A stretch of DNA of 64,000 nucleotides. Source: CAZZDK01 sp964652235. GTDB taxonomy: Bacteria; Pseudomonadota; Alphaproteobacteria; UBA9219. How positions within the stretch are numbered: the first letter of the stretch is position 1; every line of letters begins with the position of its first letter. The position numbers were made by a program, and so were the translations under genes. Positions 52,711 through 61,276 of this stretch are shown here, in pieces. Below the pieces are notes generated by a model. The model was given only the letters and a program-made list of their open reading frames with translations, ran no database searches and was not told the origin of the DNA. The DNA lies in contig CAZZDK010000004.1 of assembly GCA_964652235.1 (NCBI GenBank), forward strand, positions 1-64,000, in the 5' to 3' direction.

Positions 52711-53334
52711 ATGAATCGTTTTTTCTCGCTCGCTCTTGTCGCCCTCTCCCTTGCCCTGTTCGCCCCCGCCGCAAAGGCCGGACAAGAAACGCCCGCCATG
52801 GCGCTCGTCCGCTCTTTCTACGATACGCTGACGGAAGCCATGAAACAGGGGCCGAAGATCGGTTTCGAAGGCCGCTATAAGATGCTGGAGCCTGCCGTAA
52901 CCAAAACCTTCAATCTGCCCCTGATGGCGCGCTATGCCGTTGGGCTAAGCTGGTCCAAACAAAAGCCGGAAGAGCAAAAAGCTCTTGTCGCGGCCTTTTC
53001 GCGCTTTTCCGTCGCGACTTACGCCAGCCGCTTTACGAAATACGACGGCGAGAAGTTCGAGGTTCTGGGCGAAAAACCGGCCGCGGGCGGCGGCGTGATG
53101 GTCGAAACGCGTCTTTCTCCCAAAGACGGCGAACCTGTGACTCTCAATTACCTCGTGCGGCAAGACGAAAAGGGGGCGCCGCGCATCATGGACGTTTATC
53201 TTGACGCCGCCATCAGCGAGCTGGCTACGCGCCGCTCCGAGTTCGGCGCGGTCATCAAGCGTGAAAGCTTTGCGATCCTTATCCAGTCTCTTGAGCAAAA
53301 AGCCGAAAAAATGGGGTCCAACCGACCAAGCTGA
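52711..53334 (+). CDS. MlaC/HpnM-like periplasmic lipid-binding protein
   Basis: 207 residues with a signal peptide (MNRFFSLALVALSLALFAPAAKAG) and one MlaC/Ttg2D domain (ALVRSFYDTL, FNLPLMARYAVG, FEVLGEKPA, IMDVYLDAAISELATRRSEF, with ending IKRESFAILIQSLEQKA). MlaC shuttles phospholipids; the HpnM branch is linked to hopanoid export. Position next to dxs slightly favours HpnM, but no hpn genes are visible. Start chosen at 52711 after GGAAAG. Confidence 0.85.
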   Translation: MNRFFSLALVALSLALFAPAAKAGQETPAMALVRSFYDTLTEAMKQGPKIGFEGRYKMLEPAVTKTFNLPLMARYAVGLSWSKQKPEEQKALVAAFSRFSVATYASRFTKYDGEKFEVLGEKPAAGGGVMVETRLSPKDGEPVTLNYLVRQDEKGAPRIMDVYLDAAISELATRRSEFGAVIKRESFAILIQSLEQKAEKMGSNRPS

Positions 53335-53343
53335 GTCGCCGCC

Positions 53344-55944
53344 ATGCGTAGCCACCGTCGCGCTTTTTTTGTCCTCTTGATCGTCCTTGCGGCCAATTTG
53401 AGCGCCTGGGGGCTTGCGAATAGGGGCGCGTGGGGCCAGGCTTGGGGCGGCAAGATAAACTCCCTCTCCTATTCCGCCTGGAAACAGGACGACGAAAGCA
53501 CGCGCCCCAGCGACGAAACGCTGGAAAGCGACATGAGACTTCTGGCGGGCAGCGTCCGTTCCATCCGCCTCTACGGCCTGAGCGGCGGCCTGGATAAGAT
53601 CGTCGATCTGGCTGAAAAAGCCGGGCTTAACGTTTTCCCCGGCGCGTGGATCAGCCCGGACGAAGCCGCAAACAACGCCGAGGTGGATCGCTTGATCCGG
53701 ACGGCCAGCACCCACGCCAACATCCGGCGCGTCCTGGTCGGCAACGAAACCATCCTGCGCGCCGACGTGAAGCCCGAAGTCCTGATCGGCTACATCGAAC
53801 GGGTGAAACGCCATCTGAGCCTCCCGGTCTCCACCGCCGAACCGTGGCACGTCTGGCTTGACCATCCTGAGCTTGTCCGCGCCGTCGATTTCATCACGGT
53901 CCACATTCTGCCCTACTGGGAAGGCATTCCGGTGTCCGGCGCAATGGATTACGTCAAATACCGCCTGGACCAGCTTCAGACGGCTTTTCCGGACAAGCAT
54001 ATCTTCCTGGGCGAAGTCGGCTGGCCCAGCGAGGGCCAATGGGTGCGCGGGGCGGAACCTTCGCAAATCAACCAGGCGCGCTTCATCCGCAGTTTTTTGA
54101 ATTACGCTTCGGAAACGCGGCTCGATTATTCCATCGTCGAGGCCATCGACGCGCCGTGGAAGCGGGAAATCGAAGGAACCGTCGGGGCCCATTGGGGCCT
54201 TTGGAGCGCGGGGCGCGAGCCGAAGTTCGAAATGAGCGGCCTTGTCGTGGAATCCGCGCGTTGGATCTGGGGCTGTCTTTTCGCGTCTCTTCTGGCGGCT
54301 TTTCCGATCCTGTGGTTCGTGCGCAAGCGAAAGGACCTTAAGTTCGCCGGACAGATTTTCTACGCTGGCTTAATCCAGGCGACGGCGGCCCTTTTCGTCT
54401 GGGCCGTTATGGCCGCGCTGGCCGAGCGGATCATCAACGCCAATACGCTGTCCTGGATCGTTTTAATCGCCTTTCAGCTCGTTCTTCTGGCCCTTCTCCT
54501 GGTTGACGGATTCGAGCTGACGGAAGTCATATGGGCCAATCGCCGCCGAAACTTTTTACCCCGCGAGGACGAGCCGGGAAAAGACGCGCCCAAGGTCTCG
54601 ATCCATGTTCCCTGCTACAACGAGCCGCCGCATATGGTCATCGAAACGCTCGACGCGCTGGCGCGACTTGACTGGCCGAACTTCGAGGTCCTCGTCGTGG
54701 ACAACAACACGAAGGACGAGGCGGTCTGGAAGCCTCTTGAGGAACATTGCCGCAAGCTGGGACCGCGCTTTCGCTTTTTCCACCTGCCGAAATGGCCGGG
54801 GTTCAAGGCGGGGGCGCTCAACTTCGCGCTGAAGGAAACCGCGCCGGACGCCCAGATCGTCGGCGTCATCGATAGCGACTACATCGTTGACAGAAACTGG
54901 CTGCGCGCGACGGTTCCCTATTTCGAGAAAAGCAAAGTCGCCATCGTTCAGGCGCCGCAGGATTATCGCGACGGCGGCGAAAATCTTTTCAAGCGTATGT
55001 GCTATTGGGAATATGCGGGCTTTTTCCACATCGGCATGGTGCAAAGAAACGAACGCAACGCGATCATCCAGCACGGCACCATGACGCTCATTCGCAAAAC
55101 CGCTCTCGAAAAGGTCAAAGGTTGGGCCGAATGGTGCATTTGCGAAGACGCGGAAATGGGCCTGCGCCAGTTCGAACACGGGCTGGAAGCCGTTTATCTC
55201 GAACACTCTTTTGGCCGGGGACTGATCCCGGACAGCTTCAGCGGCTATAAAACGCAGCGCTTCCGCTGGGCCTACGGGGCCGTACAAATTCTGAAACGCC
55301 ATTGGCGGGCGCTAAGCGAAAACAAAGGCATCGACGGCGCGAAATTAACGCGCGGCCAAAGGTATCATTTCGTCTCCGGCTGGCTGCCCTGGTTCGCGGA
55401 CGCGGCCCATTTGGCTTTCGTCCTTGCGGCCCTTTTGTGGTCGGGCCTTCTTTTACTGAAGTGGGTCGAGTTTCCGCCCGCTGTTTTTCTGGTGCCGACG
55501 CTTAGCGTTTTCGTCTTTAAGGTTCTTGCGGGCCTGTGGCTTTATCGCGCGCGGGTCAAATGCGGCTTCCTAGACCGCATCGGCGCCGCCATAGCGGGCA
55601 TGGCGCTGACCCACGCCGTGGGACGGGCTGTTTGGCAGGGCCTCTTCACCTCCGGCAAGCCTTTTATCCGAACGCCCAAATGCGACGACAAGCCCGCTTT
55701 AACACAGGGTGTCCTGATGGCCCGCGAAGAGCTTGCTCTTCTGGCGCTTCTCCTGACCGCCGCGATTTCGATCCTGCACCTCTTCCGCCCTTCGAACCAG
55801 AACGCCCTGCTTTGGTCGGGTATGCTTTTGGTCCAGACTTTGCCTTATTGGGCGGCTCTTCTCACTTCCCTGTCGAGCGTCCTGCCCGGCGGAAGCTTAG
55901 GAAGAATGTTCAGGATTCCACTTCCTCGCCGGAAGGCGGCGTAA
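53344..55944 (+). CDS. GH17-GT2 fusion, membrane beta-glucan synthase-like
   Basis: 866 residues in two modules. N-terminal: signal/TM, then a GH17-like domain (about 35-290) with LVGNET (acid/base Glu near 139) and GEVGWPS (nucleophile Glu near 225), followed by TM helices. C-terminal: processive family-2 glycosyltransferase with VSIHVPCYNEPP, DSDYIVDRNWL, CEDAEMGLR and the QRFRW (Q-x-x-R-W) motif (about 640), then TM helices. This layout is that of Bradyrhizobium NdvB-type beta-1,3/1,6-glucan synthases, where the GH17 part may branch or cyclise the chain. Confidence 0.9.
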   Translation: MRSHRRAFFVLLIVLAANLSAWGLANRGAWGQAWGGKINSLSYSAWKQDDESTRPSDETLESDMRLLAGSVRSIRLYGLSGGLDKIVDLAEKAGLNVFPGAWISPDEAANNAEVDRLIRTASTHANIRRVLVGNETILRADVKPEVLIGYIERVKRHLSLPVSTAEPWHVWLDHPELVRAVDFITVHILPYWEGIPVSGAMDYVKYRLDQLQTAFPDKHIFLGEVGWPSEGQWVRGAEPSQINQARFIRSFLNYASETRLDYSIVEAIDAPWKREIEGTVGAHWGLWSAGREPKFEMSGLVVESARWIWGCLFASLLAAFPILWFVRKRKDLKFAGQIFYAGLIQATAALFVWAVMAALAERIINANTLSWIVLIAFQLVLLALLLVDGFELTEVIWANRRRNFLPREDEPGKDAPKVSIHVPCYNEPPHMVIETLDALARLDWPNFEVLVVDNNTKDEAVWKPLEEHCRKLGPRFRFFHLPKWPGFKAGALNFALKETAPDAQIVGVIDSDYIVDRNWLRATVPYFEKSKVAIVQAPQDYRDGGENLFKRMCYWEYAGFFHIGMVQRNERNAIIQHGTMTLIRKTALEKVKGWAEWCICEDAEMGLRQFEHGLEAVYLEHSFGRGLIPDSFSGYKTQRFRWAYGAVQILKRHWRALSENKGIDGAKLTRGQRYHFVSGWLPWFADAAHLAFVLAALLWSGLLLLKWVEFPPAVFLVPTLSVFVFKVLAGLWLYRARVKCGFLDRIGAAIAGMALTHAVGRAVWQGLFTSGKPFIRTPKCDDKPALTQGVLMAREELALLALLLTAAISILHLFRPSNQNALLWSGMLLVQTLPYWAALLTSLSSVLPGGSLGRMFRIPLPRRKAA

Positions 55945-57214
55945 TCAAGACCATATCAATCCGGCGCCCGTCCATGTCCATCACCTCAAACCGAGCGCCG
56001 CCCCATTCAAAGAAATCGCCCACGGCAGGAACGCGCCCCAGCCTATCGATCATAAATCCCGCCAGCGTGTGATAGGTCTCGCCGTCGCGCAGACCTTTGA
56101 CCCCAATCAGAGACTCCACTTCATCGATCGAGGTCATGCCGTCGGCAAGCCAAGTTCCGTCCGCGCGACGAATAGGTCTTTCTCCTTTTTCCTTCCCGGC
56201 TTCGTGAATCTCGCCGATGACGGCTTGCAGAATGTCCACGATGGAGATCATGCCTTCAAGCGAGCCGTATTCGTCCACGACGATGGCGACGTGCTGGCCG
56301 GTTTGCTTGAACTGCTCTAAAAGCCTTAAGACCGAAGCGGTTTCCGGGACCACCAGGGGGGGCCGCAGAAGCCCTAGAAAATCGGGTTTCTGCCCCGAAG
56401 CCGCCTGGCGCAAAAGATCCTTGGCGCGGACGATTCCGAGGACTTCCTTGAGGTCTCCCTTAACGAGGGGAAAACGGCTGTAGCCGCTTTCCTTCACGAT
56501 ACGAAGATTTTCTTCCGGCCCATCCTCCACGGCCAGCCAGACCATATCCACGCGCGGGGTCATAAAGGCGGCAACCGTCCGATCAGACAGCCGCATGACG
56601 CTTTCGAGCATATTCTTTTCGGCAGGCTTAAGGGCCCCTGTTTTAGCTCCCTCCTCGATCATGCCGCGAACGTCTTCTTCTGTGACGACAGAATCGGCGC
56701 GGCTCTTAAGCCCCAGAATCTTAAGGACAATTTCCGTTGAGACGCCAAGAAACCACACAACGGGCGCAGCCAAAAGCGCGAAGCCGCGCATAAAACCGGC
56801 GACCCTCACGGCAATCGGTTCGGCATAGGCAAGACCGATGCGCTTGGGGACCAACTCCCCGATCACGAGGCTCAGATAGGTCACAAAAGCGACGGTCACG
56901 GCCATGGCGATCCATTCGCCGTAGGGAGAAATTCCCTCGATCCCATTCAGATAAGCCCCGAAAGGCCCGGCCAGCTCGGTTCCTGAAAAAGCGCCCAAAA
57001 GGACGCTGACAAGCGTCACGCCCACCTGAACAATAGAGAGAAAGGAACTGGGATTTCCGGCAAGATCCAAAGCCCGACGCGCGCCTTTGTGGCGCCCTTC
57101 CTCCGCCATTTGACGCAATCGGGAGCGACGAGCCGAAAGGATGGCCAATTCGGCCATGGCAAAAAAGCCGTTGATGAGAAGGAGAAGAACTAAAATGGCG
57201 CAGTTTTTGATCAC
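55910..57214 (-). CDS. CNNM/CorC-type (hemolysin family) transporter
   Basis: 434 residues: DUF21/CNNM membrane domain (about 1-200, four helices), two CBS domains (about 215-335) and a CorC_HlyC C-terminal domain. Start GTG at 57214. Members are Mg2+/Co2+ efflux or regulatory proteins once called hemolysins. It converges on the GH17-GT2 gene with a 35-base overlap. Confidence 0.93.
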   Translation of the reverse strand: MIKNCAILVLLLLINGFFAMAELAILSARRSRLRQMAEEGRHKGARRALDLAGNPSSFLSIVQVGVTLVSVLLGAFSGTELAGPFGAYLNGIEGISPYGEWIAMAVTVAFVTYLSLVIGELVPKRIGLAYAEPIAVRVAGFMRGFALLAAPVVWFLGVSTEIVLKILGLKSRADSVVTEEDVRGMIEEGAKTGALKPAEKNMLESVMRLSDRTVAAFMTPRVDMVWLAVEDGPEENLRIVKESGYSRFPLVKGDLKEVLGIVRAKDLLRQAASGQKPDFLGLLRPPLVVPETASVLRLLEQFKQTGQHVAIVVDEYGSLEGMISIVDILQAVIGEIHEAGKEKGERPIRRADGTWLADGMTSIDEVESLIGVKGLRDGETYHTLAGFMIDRLGRVPAVGDFFEWGGARFEVMDMDGRRIDMVLITPPSGEEVES

Positions 57215-57283
57215 GGTCGGCTTTCTTTGAGGTAAATTGGCGAGAAAGCGAATCTACCCACTCACGCAAGGAAGAGCAACATC

Positions 57284-58987
57284 GTGCAAAACGACGCCAG
57301 GCAGAAGTTCTTTCAGCTTTTGGGGCTTGTGCAAACAGGCCGCCTGAAAGAGGCAGAGGCGGGACTGACCAAAGCCTTGCGAACGGCGCCGAACGACCCC
57401 AACCTTCTGCACCTGGCCGCCCAGAACGCCGAGAATCTGGGCGATAAGCCTCGCGCCGTCGCTTTGTACCGCCGCGCTTTGGCCGCGCATCCTGGCTGGC
57501 TGGAAGCGACATTCAATCTTGCCCGGCTTTTGGACAGAAAAGAATCCATTCCTCTTCTCAAAGAACTTTCGCAGTCGCATCCCAACCGAGCCGACGTTTT
57601 CGAAACCCTGGCCCGCTTTGAGCAAGCCGAGGAAAAATTGCCGGAGGCCGCCGAGCATTGGCGGCGCGCGCTAGCGCTCAGGCCGGACAATCCGGCAGGG
57701 CTTGGACAATATTATCTTTGCTGCCGTTCTTTGTGTTATTGGCGGGAAGAGCCGAAACCGGACCCCGCGCTTGGACCGCAGATCGCGGTCGTTCTTTTCG
57801 ACGATCCTCTTTTGCAAAAACAAGCCGCACAGCTTTACTGCGCCAGACGTTTCAGCTCTATCAAACCCCTGCCCCGCCCGCCGGTTTGGAAACACGAAGG
57901 GCTACGCGTAGGCTATCTGTCTTCCGATTTCCACGCCCATGCGACCTCGCGCCTGATGGCCGAGCTTTTCAGCCTGCACGACCGGACGCGCTTTGAAATC
58001 TTCGTTTACAGCTACGGCGTGGACGACGGATCGGACCTTCGCGGACGGATCAAAAACGGAGCCGAACATTTCATCGAACTCGGCCCGTTCACGCCGCTGC
58101 AATGCGCCCAAAAGATCCGTGAGGACCAGATCGACGTTCTGATCGACCTTAAGGGCCACACAAGCGGCGGAAGGCTGGATATCCTGGCCCACCGCCCCGC
58201 GCCCGTTCAGGCGCATTGGCTCGGCTTTCCGGGAACGACGGGCGCGGCCTTCATTGATCTTTTCATCGGCGATTCCACGGTCGTCCCCGTCGGCGCTGAA
58301 GACCATTTCACGGAAAAAGTCGTCCGCCTGCCGCACGCCTATCAAATCAACGATCGCCAAAGGCAAGTCGCGCCGCCGTTGGACAAAATCGCTTACGGGC
58401 TGCCGGAAACGGGCCTTGTCTTGGCCAGTTTTAATCAGACCTATAAACTAACGCCGGAAATGTTCGACGTCTGGTGCGCGATCCTAAAAGAATTGCCGAA
58501 CGCCGTTTTATGGCTCTATGAATCCAATCCTTACGCGCCGGATCATCTGCGGCGCGAAGCTGAAACGCGCGGGATCAATCCGGCGCGGCTTGTTTTCGCG
58601 GGGCCTCTGCCGCACGAAGAACATCTGGCCCGCTATGAAATCGTGGACATCGCGCTCGATACCTTCCCGGTCTGTGGCCATACGACGACCAGCGACGCCT
58701 TGTGGACGGGCGCGCCCGTCGTGACGATGGAGGGAAAAAGTTTCGTCAGCCGCGTCGCGGCCAGTTTGCTTCGCGCGGCGGAACTGCCTTCGTTGATCAC
58801 GTCCTCGCCGGAGGAATACAAGCGGCGCGTCCTCGATCTGGCCCGCAACAAAGCGGCCATTGAGGCCATTCGCCAACACCTCAAAAACAAACGCGGGGCG
58901 CTGCCGCTTTTCGACACGCCCCGCCTTGTCAAAGACCTGGAAAGTCTTTTGCTGGCTCAATGCCCCGCCGGAAGCAACGAAGAATGA
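57284..58987 (+). CDS. TPR-containing GT41 glycosyltransferase (OGT/SPINDLY-like)
   Basis: 567 residues, GTG start with AAGGAAGAG upstream. N-terminal TPR repeats (about 1-145), then the GT41 catalytic part: RVGYLSSDFHAHATSRLM (about 208-225), DVLIDLKGHTSGGRLDILAHRPAPVQAHWLGFPGTTG and VCGHTTTSDALWTGAPVVT. GT41 enzymes add GlcNAc or other sugars to Ser/Thr or Asn of proteins. The acceptor is unknown; there are no flagellin genes nearby. Overlaps the next gene convergently by 31 bases. Confidence 0.93.
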   Translation: MQNDARQKFFQLLGLVQTGRLKEAEAGLTKALRTAPNDPNLLHLAAQNAENLGDKPRAVALYRRALAAHPGWLEATFNLARLLDRKESIPLLKELSQSHPNRADVFETLARFEQAEEKLPEAAEHWRRALALRPDNPAGLGQYYLCCRSLCYWREEPKPDPALGPQIAVVLFDDPLLQKQAAQLYCARRFSSIKPLPRPPVWKHEGLRVGYLSSDFHAHATSRLMAELFSLHDRTRFEIFVYSYGVDDGSDLRGRIKNGAEHFIELGPFTPLQCAQKIREDQIDVLIDLKGHTSGGRLDILAHRPAPVQAHWLGFPGTTGAAFIDLFIGDSTVVPVGAEDHFTEKVVRLPHAYQINDRQRQVAPPLDKIAYGLPETGLVLASFNQTYKLTPEMFDVWCAILKELPNAVLWLYESNPYAPDHLRREAETRGINPARLVFAGPLPHEEHLARYEIVDIALDTFPVCGHTTTSDALWTGAPVVTMEGKSFVSRVAASLLRAAELPSLITSSPEEYKRRVLDLARNKAAIEAIRQHLKNKRGALPLFDTPRLVKDLESLLLAQCPAGSNEE

Positions 58988-59388
58988 TGCTCGACAATCA
59001 TCCAGCCGAGCGCCGTCTTTTTATAGACAAAGGTGAAGCGCGCCGGAGCGGAAGTTTCCTTGCCGTCCTGCGTGAAGCTGAACGTATAGTGGCCCGAATT
59101 GATCGCCATGTCGCCGTAAACGCGCGTGCGAATGTCGTCGATCTTGCCCTTTAGGTTCTGCTTGGCCGTAAAGACCTTGAAATAGTCGAGGCGCTTGGCC
59201 GGATTGTCGCACAGAACGGGCGAGAGCGTCGGAAGCAGGACGGCGTCGTCCGTGTAAAGCGTCATAACCGCGTCGGGCGAGCCGGACGAAACGGCTTTGA
59301 GCCAGGTGTTCAGCGTTTCCTGGACTTCCCTGACCTGATGGGACGGATCGGAACAGCAGCAGCAAGCGCTTGAAGAGCAAGAGGACAT
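58957..59388 (-). CDS. NTF2-like (SgcJ/EcaC or CaMKII-association-like) protein with Cys-rich N-terminus
   Basis: 143 residues. Residues about 17-143 form an NTF2-like fold (VREVQETLNTWLKAVSSGSPDAVMTLYTDDAVLLPTLSPV and ARFTFVYKKTALGWMIVEHHSSLLP). The N-terminus MSSCSSSACCCCSD has six cysteines, unusual for the family and with no signal peptide; it may bind metal. AAAAGGAGA precedes the ATG. Substrate or partner unknown. Confidence 0.85.
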   Translation of the reverse strand: MSSCSSSACCCCSDPSHQVREVQETLNTWLKAVSSGSPDAVMTLYTDDAVLLPTLSPVLCDNPAKRLDYFKVFTAKQNLKGKIDDIRTRVYGDMAINSGHYTFSFTQDGKETSAPARFTFVYKKTALGWMIVEHHSSLLPAGH

Positions 59389-59467
59389 GAGATTCTCCTT
59401 TTAAGAAACGAAATAAACAGCGGCCTCTTTTGTCCCGAAAAACGGGCAGGGTCAAGGGGGCGTTAAC

Positions 59468-60265
59468 TTATTGAATTCCGTTTCGTTTTTTAAGCCTTTC
59501 GATGACGCCCTCGGCTTTCATGTCTTCAATCACTTGATCGAAAACGATCTTAAAGCGCATATCCTCGGGCCTGAAGATAAAGCGGATAGGATAAAGAGCG
59601 ATCGGCTCTTCCAAAAGCCGTTTTAAGGCGCCCGGATTGGTTTTCTCGTAGGCCTTGGCCGCGCCGTTCGTGATCAAAACCATGTCCGCTTTGTTCGCGA
59701 ACAGGTCGTTCATCATGCCTCCCGCCGTGGAAAACTGGCTGACCATGTGCATCTTCGCTTTCGGAAAAACGATGGGGCCGAAATAGCCGCCAAGCTCGCC
59801 GTCCATGCCCGCTATGCGCCAACGCGGATTGTTGATGTCCTCACGTGATTTGATGGCGCTGTAATCCTTCTTAGCATCGCCATAGGGATAAAGGGGATCG
59901 TAAAACAGCACCTCTGAAAACAGCCTCTTGCTGTAATTGGCCGCAAAACTCGCGAACGAAGCGCAGAGCATATCGTAGCGTCCGTTTTTCAACTCGTCAT
60001 AGGCTGTGCCGAAACTTCCAACCTCTGCGAAGCTCACTTTGATCTTAAGGCGCGCGCCGACTTCATTCATCACATCAGCAAAAAAGCCCTTCGGCGCCTC
60101 GCCGGGCTTCATCGCCGGCTCGTAAAGATTGTTGAAAACGAACGTGCCGCAGTGGACGCTCTTTTCCTGCATCACTTTGTCGAACGCAGGCGCGGCATGA
60201 GCGGCGGGGACAAAGTTAAGAGAGGCCGCCAACAGCCCAATGAAGAGAAAAAAGCGAAGAAACAT
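59468..60265 (-). CDS. Periplasmic solute-binding protein, family 3 (stand-alone)
   Basis: 265 residues with a signal peptide (MFLRFFLFIGLLAASLNFVPAAHAAP) and an SBP_bac_3 fold; SVHCGTFVFNNLYEPAMKPGEAPKGFFADVMNEVGARL. Resembles the binding protein at 24965 in layout (VHCG against VIRCGYG). No permease or ATPase gene is adjacent. Amino-acid or similar ligand is likely. Confidence 0.88.
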   Translation of the reverse strand: MFLRFFLFIGLLAASLNFVPAAHAAPAFDKVMQEKSVHCGTFVFNNLYEPAMKPGEAPKGFFADVMNEVGARLKIKVSFAEVGSFGTAYDELKNGRYDMLCASFASFAANYSKRLFSEVLFYDPLYPYGDAKKDYSAIKSREDINNPRWRIAGMDGELGGYFGPIVFPKAKMHMVSQFSTAGGMMNDLFANKADMVLITNGAAKAYEKTNPGALKRLLEEPIALYPIRFIFRPEDMRFKIVFDQVIEDMKAEGVIERLKKRNGIQ

Positions 60266-60295
60266 AAGCGGGCCTCGCGTTTAAGAGGAAGTTAT

Positions 60296-60715
60296 TTACG
60301 AATCATAATAGGTAGCGCCGTTTCGATAGCTTTGGAAAGACAAGCGGCACATCTCGAACATCGGCTCCGGCAGGGCGTCGAGTGCATACCAATCCCAAGC
60401 CTCTGATTTATCAGGCTCTTTGACGGTCGGCTCGCCGCTTTTCCACCTCGCCGTCAACGTGAGATGCACGTAATGCTTGGGCATAAACTTGAGGACGTTC
60501 GCAACGAGAAGGAACCGGATGCCGTCGATCTCCACGCCGCATTCTTCCATGACTTCGCGCCGCGCGCATTCTTCGAAAGATTCGCCGTGTTCCAGATGCC
60601 CGCCCGGAAAAGCGTAATCGCCCGCGCCGTGCGCGCCTTTGCGCCGCGCCAAAAGGACGCGATTGTCTTTTAGGATCATGACGCCGACGCCGACTTTCGG
60701 CCTGGGTTCGTCCAT
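60296..60715 (-). CDS. Nudix hydrolase (NUDT15/MutT-like)
   Basis: 139 residues. Nudix box complete: GGHLEHGESFEECARREVMEECGVE (G-x5-E-x7-REVMEECG). The lead-in PKVGVGVMILKDNRVLLARRKGAHGAGDYAFPGGHLE resembles NUDT15-type enzymes that hydrolyse (modified) nucleoside triphosphates. Start at 60715 (MDEPRPK) preferred over the longer open frame. Reading leftward. Confidence 0.92.
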   Translation of the reverse strand: MDEPRPKVGVGVMILKDNRVLLARRKGAHGAGDYAFPGGHLEHGESFEECARREVMEECGVEIDGIRFLLVANVLKFMPKHYVHLTLTARWKSGEPTVKEPDKSEAWDWYALDALPEPMFEMCRLSFQSYRNGATYYDS

Positions 60716-60837
60716 AACGCAGCGCCTCACATTTTCTTGATCATCCGGTTGCACAAGAAGGTATATCAAGTCACCCGACGGACCGTGGGGCATCTTTCCA
60801 TTGAAACCATAAAGCATCTTTTTCGCCCGCACTATAG

Positions 60838-60858
60838 AAAAAGGCCCCGAACGGGGCC
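60838..60858 (-). terminator. Terminator hairpin, repeat copy 1
   Basis: On the minus strand GGCCCCG-AA/TT-CGGGGCC followed by TTTTTC. A second copy lies at 60993-61013 and the beginning of a third at 61148. The orientation suits leftward transcripts, as would come from a tRNA-Ser gene starting at 61276. Confidence 0.7.
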
Positions 60859-60992
60859 AAAATTGCCGGGGGGATTGCTTTCGCTCGGCTCCGCCTCGCT
60901 CAAAGCCTGCCCGCGCGCGCCCATCCTTACTTTTTTGTGCGCGCGGTCATCGAACCCATGGAAGTTCTTCAGCTCCCCCCTCTCCGCCATAG

Positions 60993-61013
60993 AAAAAGGC
61001 CCCGTTCGGGGCC
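60993..61013 (-). terminator. Terminator hairpin, repeat copy 2
   Basis: Same stem and T-run as in copy 1, part of the second 155-bp unit. Read on the minus strand. Confidence 0.7.
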
Positions 61014-61159
61014 AAAATTGCCGGGGGGATTGCTTTCGCTCGGCTCCGCCTCGCTCAAAGCCTGCCCGCGCGCGCCCATCCTTACTTTTTTGTGCGCGCG
61101 GTCATCGAACCCATGGAAGTTCTTCAGCTCCCCCCTCTCCGCCATAGAAAAAGGCCCCG

Positions 61160-61259
61160 NNNNNNNNNNNNNNNNNNNNNNNNNNNNNNNNNNNNNNNNN
61201 NNNNNNNNNNNNNNNNNNNNNNNNNNNNNNNNNNNNNNNNNNNNNNNNNNNNNNNNNNN
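61160..61259. other. Assembly gap (100 N)
   Basis: A run of exactly 100 N, likely a fixed-length scaffold placeholder of unknown true size. It lies between two different tandem repeats (155 bp to the left, 86 bp to the right), which explains why assembly failed. The body of a tRNA-Ser gene is probably inside. Confidence 0.98.
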
Positions 61260-61276
61260 CGCTCTGCCACCTCTCC
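61260..61276 (-). tRNA. tRNA-Ser, 5' fragment (rest in gap)
   Basis: On the minus strand GGAGAGGTGGCAGAGCG, the usual start of tRNA-Ser (acceptor GGAGAGG, then T-G-G and D-arm start GCAGAGC). The remainder runs into the N gap. The acceptor partner CCTCTCC-G-CCA is not seen on this strand. It may be an intact gene continuing in the gap, or another truncated copy like that at 61346-61362. Confidence 0.5.

Larger units (their letters stand above)
60834..61159. repeat. 155-bp tandem repeat (two full copies and a third cut by the gap)
   Basis: Copies begin at 60834, 60989 and 61144; the third is cut by N at 61160. Each starts with atagaaaaaggccccg and contains an inverted repeat (GGCCCCG / CGGGGCC). 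Copies 1 and 2 differ in the hairpin loop (AA against TT) and appear otherwise identical. Each unit ends with CCTCTCCGCCA, the typical 3' end of a tRNA-Ser on the plus strand, while the rest does not fold as a tRNA. The open frame that crosses it is spurious. Confidence 0.93.

Noticed and set aside
60737..61147. Plus-strand frame across the 155-bp repeat
   Set aside because: Its coding would change frame at every 155-base unit and it contains terminator hairpins; no family resemblance.
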